A DNA stretch of 64,000 bases from Pempheris klunzingeri (taxonomy: Eukaryota; Chordata; Actinopteri; Acropomatiformes; Pempheridae), in assembly GCF_042242105.1 (NCBI RefSeq), contig NC_092034.1, positions 4,831,144 through 4,895,143 on the forward strand. Direction: 5' to 3'. Positions 1-12,052 of the stretch are shown one piece after another. Made by a program: the position numbers and the translations under genes. Within the stretch, counting starts at the first letter, position 1. The number at the start of each line of letters is the position of its first letter. The notes under the pieces were generated by a model that saw nothing but the letters and a program-made list of their open reading frames with translations, was not told where the DNA came from and did no database searches.

Positions 1-372
1 AGACCACACGGATCTGTGTCGGGTTTTCATCATGATGTGATCTTAATTACCCAGTCTGCTGCGTTGACATGCACTGTTGTCAGATCAGGCTGATACCGGG
101 CTTTATTAAATATCAAATGTCAGCCTGTCAGTGTCGTCTACAACTGATGCAATGGGGGTTAGCCCGAGTCTCATGATGACATAAAGACTTTTTCAGAGAC
201 TTTTCTACATTGAAAACAAGGCAGTGAATCCTCAGTCTTCACTGTAATAAAATATATTAACAAAAAACACTGAATAGTCCGTGACAAAGTCAGTGACAAC
301 ACTTACATTTGGCGGTAGGCATCAAAGCTGTTTTGTTCCAAGTGGACTCTGGGGTCAAAATTAAAGGCTCAC

Positions 373-487
373 CTTGGACTAAAAGGTTTAAAATGGTTTG
401 AGTCCACTCCACTGACAGCTGTTGGAAACTTTCTGATACCCCCGGAGGAGGGTCAATACGAAATGCATCAGGCCATTCAAAGTGTAT
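373..487 (-). CDS. Weak candidate internal exon, unknown protein
   Basis: Read on the minus strand, this 115-base segment follows an acceptor-like border (GTGTGTGTGTCAG) and ends at a donor-like border (CAAG/GTGAGC). One frame is open throughout (38 codons plus 1 base) and begins IHFEWPDAFRIDPPPG. The composition looks protein-like, but I do not recognise a family and other frames are also partly open. If real it could belong to the gene whose first exon may lie at about 4000-4480 on the same strand. It could equally be chance. Confidence 0.2.
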
Positions 488-599
488 CTGACACACACAC
501 TCTTTGTTTTAATGGTACAAGTCTTTAAAACACTTTGCCATGCTTTACATTTTGTGCATTTCCGTACACACATTTGTCACAGAAGTCAAAAGTGGGCCA

Positions 600-830
600 A
601 TTCCACTTTGTTCATGCTAACAAATGCTAATGCTGACAGCTAATGTCAAGAAACATGAAACTGATTATTGAATTAGATGTATGCGCTTTACTACTTTGGT
701 CCAGACTGAAATATCTCAACAACAAATAATAAAAAAAATGCGAATCATCCCCCATACTTGAAAAAAGTAACCAAGAGCAGCTTTTGAAGGATGAAGTCAG
801 TGAGCTCCACACTGCACGCTGGTGTTCATC
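600..830. repeat. Dispersed teleost repeat fragment (ATATCTCAACAAC family)
   Basis: The segment has two hallmarks of a repeat I recognise as common in teleosts: a run of GCTAACA/GCTAATG words followed by a 'CCAGACTGAAATATCTCAAC' block. Related pieces occur at 30,090-30,420, 33,280-33,700 and 58,448-58,800 in this window. No coding capacity is seen and the class is not determined. Confidence 0.4.
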
Positions 831-1085
831 TGTGATGTTTCATACTGAATGAAGCCAAAAGGATGAAGAGACTGCCTGTTACACTCCCTTCACATCTTTG
901 GTCTGACTTTGCCTCCAATCTAACTGGTCTCCATGGGGTGGAGGGTGATCAATCACTGGAGACCAACGTGTCCACTTTAATCTAACCTCATTTTAAGATG
1001 ACACTGATGCGCAGCCATGCCAACATACTGGTTTGCCTGAGTTTTAAGAGTGGAGCAGAGCCAAGCAAGGACAGACAAAAGATAC

Positions 1086-1144
1086 CCGCTTGACGACGGC
1101 ATCGTCAATCCTGCCAATCCACCACTCAGCGGAGTGGACGAAGG
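1086..1144 (-). CDS. Weak candidate small exon, unknown protein
   Basis: This 59-base minus-strand segment has a good pyrimidine-rich acceptor (TTTCCTCTCCTCTCTAG) and an acceptable donor (GCGG/GTATCT). Two frames are open, one reading FVHSAEWWIGRIDDAVVK and the other containing an in-frame ATG (MPSSSG). Because more than one frame is open and the segment is short, the call rests only on the splice borders. The plus strand also has an ATG followed by a donor at 1161-1176, so the local signal is ambiguous. Confidence 0.2.
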
Positions 1145-1802
1145 CTAGAGAGGAGAGGAAATGGATCAGATGTTGGTGAGTTCAGTTTCATCTGCACAAA
1201 GTTTCCATTCCTCATTTCATGTGGTTGCAGAGGTTACCATAATCAACACCAGACTTTGTTTATGGGTAAATTCCAGTGAATTTATTGGTTTTAGTTTTTG
1301 TCGAAGAGGCGCTCATCCTTACATACTAAAAATATGCTTTCTTAATAGTTTGGTTGTTAGGCTGAACACAGTAGCTACAACTTGTTTCTCATGGTTATGG
1401 TGAAGTGATTAAGTCTATTCTGTTCTATTGCCTGTTGTCTGGAGTGTGTGACAATGAACAGCTTGCTGACAAGGGAGTCGATAAGTCGTCCATGCCAAAA
1501 AAAAAAAAAAAAAAGACATGTTTTTCTTTTGTTTTGATTGTTTCAAGTTACACCAGTTTAACGCTGATCCTCCCGAAAACTGTATTTGACTCAGCGCCTG
1601 CAAACAGTCCACCACAAACATTCCCCTGGCGGCGGCGGGGGGACAACCGACACCACAGACACACACAGAGAGGAAGTGAACCCGAGAGAGGAAGCACATT
1701 TCTGCTGCGCTGCCCAGTTCTTCCCCCCTTCGTCCGAGAAGACAGATCAATATGTATCAGAGAGGAGGAGAGGAGACCGGCTCCCAAAAAGCTGAGTCAA
1801 GG

Positions 1803-1806
<4 letters not shown>

Positions 1807-1855
<49 letters not shown>
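1807..1855. repeat. (CA)n microsatellite
   Basis: An essentially uninterrupted CA dinucleotide run of about 49 bases. Confidence 0.95.
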
Positions 1856-1858
<3 letters not shown>

Positions 1859-2384
1859 AAACCCACCTCCTCAAATATGAACCTAAAACTAAATCAAACA
1901 ACTTATCTTGTCCCTAAAACTATGCTTTAATCCTGAAACAGCCCCTTTGAGTCAGAATCTCCTCACTTCTAAAAAAAAATCCTCATAAACCTGCAAAAAT
2001 ACACACACACACATATTCAATGCACGGATTACAAGGACAGTTCACTGTTTCTAGCGCTTTGTGATCTTACAACTATTTCTGAAACGTGAAGGTACTTGCA
2101 GTTACTGTTTTCAGTCAAATAAGGGTGACTCCTCTCTGCCCTGCTCTACTGGGATGGTTTAACAGCTTGTGAAAAGTGCCCACTGCAGAGGGAGAATATG
2201 ACTGGAATGCAGCCTCCCAGGAAATGGACTGACAGCTGTCATGCCGTACGAGTGCTGCATGCTCTGAAGTGTTTGTGTGCCGTATGTGGATGTATGTACA
2301 GTGTGCAGCATGTGTCTCACGTGGGGTCAGGATGCAAGTGAAGGGCAGTGATTTAACACACGCACAGCATAGAAATCACTTCAA

Positions 2385-2640
2385 ATTAGGCCTGAAACTA
2401 AACGTGAACAGATAATTATTACCTAATATGTTCATGTCTCTGTTGGTCAGATCAACCAAACAAGCAATCTGGTGATGCAACTGTGATTTTTCACAATTTT
2501 TCTGACATTTTACTGACAAAATGAGAAAATAATAATCAGATTAATCAATACTGAGAAATAATTCTCACTTAAAACAGGACAAAAGCAGAGAGACTGCAAA
2601 ACATACTGAAAACATGTAAAAATAATCACAATCACACAGC
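2385..2640 (-). repeat. Degenerate MITE-like teleost repeat copy
   Basis: Contains in order 'GACATTTTACTGACAAAATG' and 'ATAATCAGATTAATCAATAC', which match, in reverse orientation, a very common teleost repeat rich in ATTAATCG words. Other copies are at 28,490-28,760 and 54,605-54,720. Non-coding and diverged. Confidence 0.5.
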
Positions 2641-3047
2641 TTTCACTGCTTTATAGTTATTACTACTTTTCTGTTTATTGTGTTTGAGCGTTACCAGAAT
2701 GTCTCAACTCCACAAAACAAGCCTACTTTTACTCCACGTGTTTCATTCACGCCTTGTTTTAATGCCTTTTTATCATATTTACAGCAATTTCAGTCACTTC
2801 TGCTACGCAAAAAAAATATCCTTTTAACATTTCTACACTGAATATATGAGAATATCACGGGAATATGTTTGTGAGACTATGATAGGATTAAAGTACAGAC
2901 AGTACAGGGATATTAGGTGATGTAAACCAGCTATTGGTGGGGGAGAATAGTACTCGTCACCCCCTCCCCTCCCAGCACACATACAGTGTTGGCAGGCCAG
3001 ACAAATCCATTCATAAAAGACCCACCCATTCCTCATCCGCTCTCTCT

Positions 3048-3064
3048 CACACACACACACACAC
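3048..3064. repeat. Short (AC)n microsatellite
   Basis: AC dinucleotide run preceded by a CT-rich tract. Confidence 0.8.
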
Positions 3065-3999
3065 ATTCACACACAGCCATCAGGGATGGTCACAGGTGGC
3101 CGCTGGTGGTTTATGAACGCCTCTTTCCTCTGACTGAATTTTTAGTGTGTTTAGAGGCAGAATGTTCTGGATAATCTCACCCAAAAGATCCTTACAAACA
3201 CAGATATGGTCCAGTAAAAACACCACAGACAACTTAGGGAACAAACCTCTATTATCTAATGTTCTCTGAACATATATAATAACATATAATAACGCTAAAT
3301 CCAGTCTGTATAGGAGTAATACGGCACTATTTGGCTGGGACATAATGAAAAGGACATTAGATAGGTGAATGCCAAGAGCGACACTAAACCCAATCCAATT
3401 AGTTTAATCAATGGTGTGTTAAAATGCCCTCTTGAGAATGGGAAATTCAACAACTACTTAACAGTCAAGTTCATGACTGAGTTGTGTGTCGAGCCAAAGA
3501 GGCATTGCTCATTTCACATGGCTTCTTACTTCCACAGACACAAAATGTGAATATATTCTTCTTCTTTTTTTATTACTTTTTTCACTATTCTGGGGAAATA
3601 ATTTGTTGAAAGTGCCCTTTTAGTGTCCCAAACGTCAACTTGAAAAAAAATGATATGTTTATGCTCTTATCGTCTACATACATTTATACACCCATGAGGG
3701 CCGTGAACGCCCCATTTCTTCAACTTTTTTATGCAATTCGCCCAATTGATGCCAAAAAAACAAGCCGGAAAACTAAATTTTACAGACAGGCTGTGAAGCA
3801 GGCGAGTCTCTCCCACAGACATCATGTAGAGGTATGCGAGGAGAGAAATGATCCCCGTCCATGAATGGAGGAGGCTGACTGACTCCCAGCATGGGCCAAT
3901 TAATAAACTACACTCTGGACGTTTCTGTCTTGCCTTGGTCGCAGACATCATGGGAATAAAGAGAGTAAAAAAAACAAACAAAAAAAGAGGTGTACTCAC

Positions 4000-4480
4000 C
4001 CCGAGCGCTGCAGAAAGGAGTCGGCTACAGACAGGGAGAGAGATGCGGGAGTGTGCGGGAAGATAATCTCCTCTGGATCTCGCAGGAAGCCGCTCTGTGG
4101 GGATTTACCGTGGGCCTGGAGAGAGAGAGAGAGGACGGGCGCGCTGCAGGGGGAAAAAGTCCGCTCCGTCAGCCTCTGGGCTCGGCTCAGGTCGGGTCAG
4201 TGGCGGATCTGGGTCTGTCTCATCGGCGAAGGGGGGAGGCGCGGCCGTGAAAAGGGGGGACACGGGTGGGATGAAGTGACAGTGTTGTGAAAGAGTGATG
4301 AAACTGAAATGCCGGCTTCAGGATGATCGTGACTCCTCTCTGTGTCCGTCTGCTCCGCTGTCCGCTGCTCTGTCACCGGCTGCTGAAACGTGGAAACGCC
4401 TTTTCCTCTCCCTCTCTCTCTCTCTCCCTCTCTCTCCCCCCTCTCTCTCTCTCTCTCTCGGTCACGGTTTAGCACGCTGT
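4000..4480 (-). promoter_or_regulatory. Probable promoter and noncoding first exon of a minus-strand gene
   Basis: This is the most GC- and CpG-rich part of the left half of the window. On the minus strand a CT-repeat-rich region (about 4405-4460) is followed by roughly 450 GC-rich bases with only short open frames, ending at an excellent splice donor (GCTCGGG/GTGAGTA, exon edge at 4000). Together this looks like a transcription start region with a noncoding first exon, whose gene would continue leftward, perhaps beyond the window. The gene cannot be identified. No TATA box is evident. The call is inference from composition and the donor only. Confidence 0.45.
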
Positions 4481-7400
4481 CTGAATCGTCCAGAGATCGT
4501 CTATTGAGCAGAATAGCTCACTCCCTCTCAAGACAAAAAGCTCAATTTATTAACGCGTGAATTTGGTCGAATTTAAATTGAATTTAATTGATCCATTTTC
4601 AGATTGATGGACGTTCAGATCCAATCCAAAAGGGACTTGGGGATAATTTGGAGCAGCTAATAAGGATTCGCCGTGAATAAGTCATTTTGCTGGAGCTGGT
4701 CAACAAACTGTGGAAAGACTCCGAAGGGCCAACAAATTCCAGTGGAGTTTTATTTTATATAAGCTGGTTTTGGCTAATTAATTAATCACACAGTTAGAAA
4801 ATGTGTCCCACTGCAGCATAATCTAAACCTATAAATCTTATTATTTTACTTTATATTGTGCTCACTTGATGCAAGTTGTGTTTAATGATAATAAACTAGC
4901 ATAAAGTAATTAAATAACGCTCCAACGTGCAGTAAGAGTTTAGAGAGTAGAAACATTTCCACCTAATAGATTCATCGGGCTACTAATGATGAAATTTAAG
5001 GGATGTGAACAAAACACTTGATTCTTCTGCGATAATTTCGATGCCCCACTAGATCAGAGCTGATAGCAAGTCTGCAGTCACATTTAATCGTACTGACGGC
5101 ACACAGTACGTGCCTAATACGATATAGGCCTACCAATTATTCTATAGTGCATTAGTCAAACTGCAACTTTACATTTTCACTTACAGACTTTTAAGCAACT
5201 TGGAGTATATTTGGTCAGCCATCAGTGTAACTACAACACATACTAAAACCTGCTGAGAATCTTAGAATGAGAGTTTATATTTTGGAATTGAGGTTGTGGT
5301 CATTGTTTAATCTACATGGTGCCGGCCAAGCTGCAAATGAATCAAAGATTTATGCATCAGACTAACTGTTCCTGCAAGAAAAGGGAAACAAAAGAGAACA
5401 CATGCAGACTTTTGTGTGTTTCCAGTTTCTCCTCGTCTTGACATTTGGTCCTAAGGAAATTTTTTTAAAAAAGCAGAGTGAGAGCTCTTTCCGTCCTCCT
5501 CCTCTCTGATTCCGCTTTTTCTCAGACACTGGCACACACTCAGACACACACACACACATTTGCACACACACATTTTTCAAAGCTGATGTCACCGCACTAT
5601 CCGGTCTGCAAATCCCTCCTCCTGTTTCTTTCTCTCCATCACTACACCATCCAAAACAGCTCCCCCCCCCTCCTCCCTCCAACCCAACCAACTCTATTCT
5701 TTTAAAAGTGACAGTGAGCCTGCAGGAGCTTTAGGTGTTGGTCCCTCAAATGAAGTTAATCATCAGTCAGTTCCCCTTCTCAGTCATCCTGTGGTCAGGG
5801 TTCAGGTTACGAGGGGGCCCATGAAATCAGTAAAATCATACATCTGTGGGGTCATTAACACATTATTAACGACGGCCATCTACATTTTTCCATGTATAGT
5901 AAGTATTATTTACCTTAAGAAGATAAAAGGACGACACCATATTCTCTCATGAACGACAGCACGGCTGCATTTCACCACCAGTCAAACAACAGTTTCAAGT
6001 AGTGAGCAGCTGACACATAACACATAATGACCAGAGAAGTGTCTTCCTCACTCCTAGAGAGCACATTTATTTATTTATCTCCACCCTTAATGATTAATAT
6101 ATTGGAGACACCCACAAAACTCAAATTATAACTCGAGCCGTACAAATAAAATGGGTAAGAAATAGAGTTTAGACTATTTCCTATTAGACTAACACTGGGC
6201 TGCCTCCCTGACAGCCGTCTACCTGACAGACAATTCCCCCAAAAAGAAAAGCGGCTGCTGCTGTTGCTACGGTCCAAAGGTGCGATTACGTCATAGCCTC
6301 GGCACAAGTCAGGCACGGTTGCATTTTGAGTAAGCATGCTCGTTTTTGATTACTGGAAATGTTCTGGAAACTCTCTCCACTGACCCCCAAAGCCAATACG
6401 GATAGTGTAAGCAAAGGAAATGTAATGATACATCTTTCCCTCCCGCAGAAGAGACTCGGCCGGCAAAGATAATCAGAACTGAAACTAAAAGTGTTTCTTA
6501 AATCAGGCTTGTTGGGACCAAAGAGAATATTTACAATAATAATGTCTTTCTGGGTGTTTTGATCATCTTTGGCCATGTTTCCTGCTGTACCTCTGAAGTG
6601 GACAATAAGGAAAGGAACATTTCAAATGGGTGTTGCTGTGTGCAACTTTCCTTGTGGCTGCATTGCATTCTGGTCTACTACTGGAGGCTACTGTAAATCA
6701 GCCTGTAGAGCTTAGATAAACAGTCTTGTAAGTTATTGACACAGAAAACCAACACGTATTGTTGATTTGAGATCGTTTAAATATCTAAACTAAATATCTA
6801 AATATTCTAAACTCGAGGGACACTTGATCACATCCCACGGCCTTCTTAACTTGTATAATTCTTAACTATGTGGAAAGTTGCAACACTAGTTACTGTATCA
6901 ATAGTATCAATAAAACTGTGATACTGTTTTATTTGCTGGGAATATTTTCCTTCAAAGGCCAATTATTTGCCCAATTTTATCTCCAAACATCTCCAAAAAT
7001 GCTCCTCCAGTACGTGGGTGTGCAGTGCACAGCTGCTTCAGTTCGTGTGAGCAGTCTTTAAGTGTAATCTAAACCCCGAATGTTTGCAGGTGTTGGAGGC
7101 CAAAATGGCCACAACATCACATGAAGCCACTGAAAGAAATGGTCCTGCTTGCAGCTACGCACTGTGGAGGTAATGACTTCTAATGGGTCCACATACCTCA
7201 GGTGTGTGTGTGTGTGCGTGTGTATTCTTCAGTTCTGAAAGAAGTATATTCTAATGCACAAAACGACGGACTTGTAGACTTTTTGGCCTTCTACAATGTG
7301 ATAAGCTTTTCCTCTCAAACTGCACTGGCATGTGCAGCAGCGCATGGTTTGGAAGTGAGTCGCTCTGAGCGCTGTTTTGTGGAAAATTTGCAGTGCATCT

Positions 7401-7587
7401 CATGACCTTCAGTCTTTCACACTGTGCTTCATTCCTCGTCGGAAAAAGAGCTGTGACTTTGCTGCTGGTCCATAACTCATGATGAGGCACATCTTCACAT
7501 CTTTGGCTATGAATTAGACTTTTGTTGTGAGCTCTGTGACCCAGAGGCAAGGATGAAGTCCCCTTTTTAACACAAACGCACAAGCTT

Positions 7588-7590
<3 letters not shown>

Positions 7591-7633
<43 letters not shown>
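7591..7633. repeat. (CA)n microsatellite
   Basis: A 43-base CA run. Confidence 0.95.
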
Positions 7634-7638
<5 letters not shown>

Positions 7639-8287
7639 AAGACACATAGACACACTTCTCTTCTCTTGAAAGCATGCAACACTTCTGACTTAAACTTATG
7701 GACAAACTATATTACACTCGATTTATGTTGTTGCCTCACCTCAAAAGATGCAGATGAACCTTACTCACATGACATGAGAGGACAGATGGGGTTGTTGTAT
7801 CTGGGAGGGAAAAGAAAACTAGAATATGTTACTTTACATAAGGGTTTCACACCAGTTTGATCGCATTAGTGGTGGAAATGAATAACCATGACCAATCCGA
7901 ATCGTTTTGTTCAAGTTAAAGGGTTAAATAACCACGTAGTTTGTAGTCTTAATCCACTATGCTGTTATGATGTTGGGGCTGATTCTGACTGACAGCACTA
8001 AGTTCAGTCTGTTTCTGGCTCACACTCATTCAGTTCATTAAAGAAATATGAAAACATTGTTTAAATAGCTCAGAGTTCACACTGTGATCATTTCTGTGGC
8101 TTTCAATGAGGAAGTGATTTATTATTTATCATATTTAAGCTGACAACAATGCTCTCACTGCTAAAAGTTACTAATTTGGTCTCGTCAGGTCAAGACCGAA
8201 ACAGGTCAACCTGTTTTTATGCAAACGTTGTGATCCGTAGTTTGAGGATTTGACTGGCGCTTATTTAATTATATCATCTTGTTGCAC

Positions 8288-8310
8288 CTTCTTCTTCTTC
8301 TTCTTCTTCT
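8288..8310. repeat. (CTT)n microsatellite
   Basis: Seven to eight tandem CTT units. Confidence 0.9.
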
Positions 8311-8864
8311 GCAACGGTTTGATGGCACCCAAGTGGAAAATTAGCACCACCAGCTGTTTATTTTTTGTTATTGATGAACGAACTCCTAATATTCGTGTAA
8401 CAATAGTGGATGGAAACACGAAACAAAAACAGCAGGGAAGCAAAACACAAAGCAGACAATTTCTGTCCCGTAATACTAAAATAAATCATTTAAAATTAAA
8501 AAAAAAAGGCCATCTTTCAAAATAACCTAAGGGGGAATCTGTTTGTCGACGGGTGAATCCATTGTATTATAGAATTAGAGGACTGATGAAAGGTGTCCAA
8601 CATATAGTAAAGATCTGTAAGTATTCATTTAGTAGTTATTAGTCCCATATGCTTATGGCTCATATACATACTGAAGGGCTCATAAGGAGTTTTATGTAAT
8701 ATTCCACCACGTACCATGGACCAGTTGCATGCATTGCTGCTTCGGATGTGGTGTTTGCCCAAAAATCGTACAAAGAGCATGTGTGTGTTAGTGTGAGTCT
8801 TTGTATCCTGGGGATGTGGCCGTCCTAACTGACAAACAGGATCCAGATCGAAGACAAAGCCGAG

Positions 8865-8865
<1 letters not shown>

Positions 8866-8902
<37 letters not shown>
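8866..8902. repeat. (CA)n microsatellite
   Basis: A 37-base CA run, followed by interrupted CTCACA units. Confidence 0.95.
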
Positions 8903-8905
<3 letters not shown>

Positions 8906-9040
8906 CACACACACTCTCACACCCACAATTTGGATTAAACATCATTTTAATACGAAAAACTGTATTTTTATGTGAACTTGTCTGTTTAGTATGTACAGCA
9001 TGTATATATGTGCATGTGCATATGATTGTGTCTGTATATG

Positions 9041-9063
9041 CGTGTGTGTGTGTGTGTGTGTGT
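9041..9063. repeat. (TG)n microsatellite
   Basis: A TG run of about 23 bases. Confidence 0.9.
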
Positions 9064-9199
9064 TTTTCCCCAGAGCAGGACTAAAATAGGGAAGTTCTTG
9101 TTTCCCATCACAAGACCGGCTCGTTCATTGAAGCGGAGAAGAAAGACCCACAGAAAGGAAGTTCTCCCAAACAAAACAAGTCTGAGGACTTGCTCAGCT

Positions 9200-9382
9200 G
9201 GACGGAGAGGAAGGAGGAAGGGAAGGACGGAAGAGAGAGGGAAAGATAAAAAGAAGAAACAAAGACAAAAGGGATGGAGAAAGAGAACGCTGGAAGGATG
9301 GAGGAACGACAGAGGGAAGATTAACGGAGAGGGAGAGAGAGGGAGAGAGGGAGAGAGGGAGAGAGGGACAGGGAGGGACGGA
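9200..9382. repeat. Purine-rich (GA/GGA) tract
   Basis: About 180 bases that are almost entirely A and G on the plus strand, ending in tandem GAGAGGGA units (about 9332-9368). Simple-sequence DNA; it creates spurious Lys/Arg/Glu-rich and Ser/Leu-rich open frames on the two strands. Confidence 0.85.
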
Positions 9383-10059
9383 CTGTTGTGTCACTGTGTG
9401 TGAATGTGCTTATTGAAAAGGATGAGTCAGTGGAAAGAGAAACAATGAAAATGCAGAGTCACTGCACCCCTTTCATTCTGATCTCTCAGTCTGCTGCTCT
9501 TACTTTCTCTACCTTTGTTTCTGTCTTGGTTAAAAGCCTTATTTGTCTCCTCAAAATCTGGATTTTAATAGCCACATTTTAACTGGGATCTGGTGTTTGT
9601 TAATGAGTGTGAAAAAAATCTGAGAAAAAAACCTGATCTGGCTCTGCTGGATATGTCAAACAAACAAAACAAAACAAAAAAAACATACCTTGAGGTGCAT
9701 GACCTCGACTTGTCCTGTATAAAATGCCTAAATCCTAAATTGTCTGCATTGTCTCAGTGAAGTATTTAATTCACCTGAGACCAATGCTGTGCACTGGGCT
9801 CATGTTCAAAGGATCTGGGGGAACATTTTTTACCATTTATAACTTTCTAGTCCCGTCAAAATCAGCGGTGGAAATCGTTGATGATCAAACACTACATGAA
9901 TTCATATTTTCCTGTTTAGGCCTCAGCTCCAGTATGTCAGATCATAAACTCTGTCTGTCCTCATATAATCCTGTATTTTTTGGAGAGGAAATGGTCATAC
10001 ATGGGATATTTCTTCAATCATTAAAACAAACACTGTGTACACTAATATACCGGCTGCTT

Positions 10060-10620
10060 TTTGCTTCCATGCATGTGTCTTTTAGGTTATTTTTCTGGCA
10101 ACTTTTTTACTTTCTACATTCTAACATAAATATCTGTACTTTCTATTCCTTACATTTTCAGAACAGGCTCGTTACTTTAGTTTTAAGGCATCTGAGGGGA
10201 GTTTTTATGTTTTTATTTTGCATCGTTGTGCACCTTTTCAACACCAAAACCCATTTCAACCTAAATAGATGGGACAATAACACATTAAATAGGGCAATCC
10301 CTTGGTGTATCCATCGGTGCACATAAAAATAGCAGACGTGACAAGATGACAGAGACAAAAGAGGAAGATTCAAACGTCTAGTGAATGTTACGTCTATGTA
10401 GGAAGAACTAGCAGCAACATGGACGAAAGTGAACCAGCTGACATTCAGAGCAGCAAGACCTTCCCCATTTTAAGTACCTTTCAGAGCCTGTACTTTTTCA
10501 CTTTTACTAATAAAGAAGTTGAATCAGTGCTTCGACTTTAACCAGAGTCTTTTTAACACAAGTATCAGAACTTCTACTTGAGTAAAGACTTACATACTTT
10601 TGCCGAATCTCTCCACACCG
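10060..10620. repeat. Dispersed teleost repeat (TACTTTCTACTCC-type)
   Basis: Contains 'CTTACATTTTCAGAACAGG' followed by 'TCGTTACTTTAGTTTTAAGG', and near the end 'ACTTCTACTTGAGTAAAG' and 'TACTTTTGCC'. These words belong to a common teleost repeat whose other end carries CAGTGGTGGAA; a copy of that end is at 54,412-54,560. It accounts for most of a long spurious open frame here. Confidence 0.55.
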
Positions 10621-11643
10621 CAACTTTGACGAAAAATAAAACAGACAAAAAAAATGAAAGCTCATTGCTGACCTTGGGAATGGCATTTTGAAGAAAGGAA
10701 AGAAGATTTTTCAGGAGCTTTCAACCATTTTACACTTCACTTCGTCCTCTTCAGCAGATGGAATTTGCTCACTTGACATCGAGATGGATCAAAACCTTCA
10801 CTGCGGTTGGTTACCGCAAGCAAGTTTCACTTTGATTCTCATAGACAGCCGCCTCAAGTTGCACAGTTAAAGAGAAAAGGATGAAATCAGAACCAGAGAC
10901 ATCATCTTTTTTTATTCCATACCCCTACACACCCCCCAATGCAGCTCGACTGCAGACTTTTCCAGTTGTACTCCTTAAGACGTGTCAACAGAATATGAAG
11001 ATTCAAATAGGCCCCTTTAAGAAAATGTAGGACATTATAGAGCTTCATATTTCTCTCAGTGTCCTTCGTCTTTTTCTTTATCTTCCAGCAGGTGTCCTTT
11101 GTCATTTATCATTCTGCCATCTCACCTGCCTGCAGTCATCACTCACTTCCTATTTGTTCTTTTTAATGGACATTTTTCCCTTTACACACTCGAACTTGGA
11201 AGGTATTTCCATGTAATCTTTGCTGAGCATCTCTCCTGCTCTCTCTCCCCTTCCACGCGATGACACCGACTCCACGGCAGAAAATCAAGGCCGAGCTCTA
11301 ATCACCAACAGCACTAAGTGCAGGCCAGTAGCTCGGGGCATCAGACCCCATTATAAACACAGAGACAGTCAGCCCAGAGCGGTAATGACAAAGCAGCCGC
11401 TTGATAGCAGGGAGACAACCCTGCCCTCCCCTGTTAGACCATGACACCATTTGATGCTTACCTAAAACTAAAGCACTACTATTACAACTATGCCCTTTAA
11501 ACTGATGCAATTACAGGTCACAATTACCTGACAACTTGTTGCTTTGAGCTCGGGTCTTACATTATGGTATCACATTATGGAGTTGTGCTCCTCAATTAAA
11601 GGATAATTCGTATTCATTACAACTTAGGTCATTTATAGTTTTT

Positions 11644-12000
11644 ACACACACACACACACACAAACATATATATATAGTTTGAGTCATCAGTTATGTCAGT
11701 TGTCATAGCCACTGTCATGTCAGCCATATGTTTGGTGACTACTGTTCAAACCTTGAGTTTAGCATTTTCAAAATCACCATCTTGGTTTAACGGGGGTCGT
11801 CATCTTGCTTTTGGAGCCACAAGTGATGCATGAGTTTATTTCCCTCTGATTGGTTAGTCACTAGGTAGTCCCGCCCTAAAGCATACCCCGCTTTATGGTG
11901 TCTTTTATTCTAAATGGGACCATGACTTACTAAATAAACATAAAGAAGACACCTCGTTAGGCAAGTGTTTACTGTGGAAATAAATCTAGTGAGAAGTAGG
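11644..12000. repeat. (CA)n run plus dispersed teleost repeat
   Basis: A short CA run (11,645-11,662) precedes a block including 'TCACCATCTTGGTTT', 'GGAGCCACAAGTGATG' and 'TAAATGGGACCATGACTTAC'. These words match a common teleost repeat that also begins at 16,870 in this window. No coding capacity. Confidence 0.45.
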
Positions 12001-12017
12001 ATCATTTTATCATAGAC

Positions 12018-12052
12018 TTCCATCCATCCATCCATCCATCCATTATCTATAC
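12018..12052 (+). repeat. Left piece of a dispersed repeat beginning with (CATC)n
   Basis: Tandem CATC units followed by CATTATCTATACC, the same start as the fuller copy at 26,676-26,922. The continuation is interrupted by the hAT-like element that starts at 12,053. Confidence 0.6.

Larger units (their letters stand above)
1..3999. other. Gene-poor left flank
   Basis: No convincing gene. The stretch is AT-rich with stop codons in all frames, short CA tracts, an A-run near 1499-1514, and pieces of dispersed repeats listed separately. Two short segments (373-487 and 1086-1144, minus strand) have splice-site-like borders and are listed as weak candidate exons. Nothing else could be supported. 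Confidence 0.6.
4501..12017. other. Intergenic region with no supported gene
   Basis: AT-rich sequence with microsatellites, a purine tract and dispersed repeats (listed separately). A moderately GC-rich, non-repetitive segment at about 11,220-11,450 lacks repeat features and could be a conserved non-coding element, but conservation cannot be judged from one sequence. No exon with a credible frame and both splice borders was found. Confidence 0.6.

Noticed and set aside
1405..1860. 151-codon plus-strand open frame ending in (TH)n
   Set aside because: It runs through a poly-A tract and a CA microsatellite and has no domain.
9757..10326. 189-codon plus-strand open frame
   Set aside because: It starts with GTG rather than ATG, is AT-rich and hydrophobic without domains, and its second half lies in a dispersed teleost repeat.
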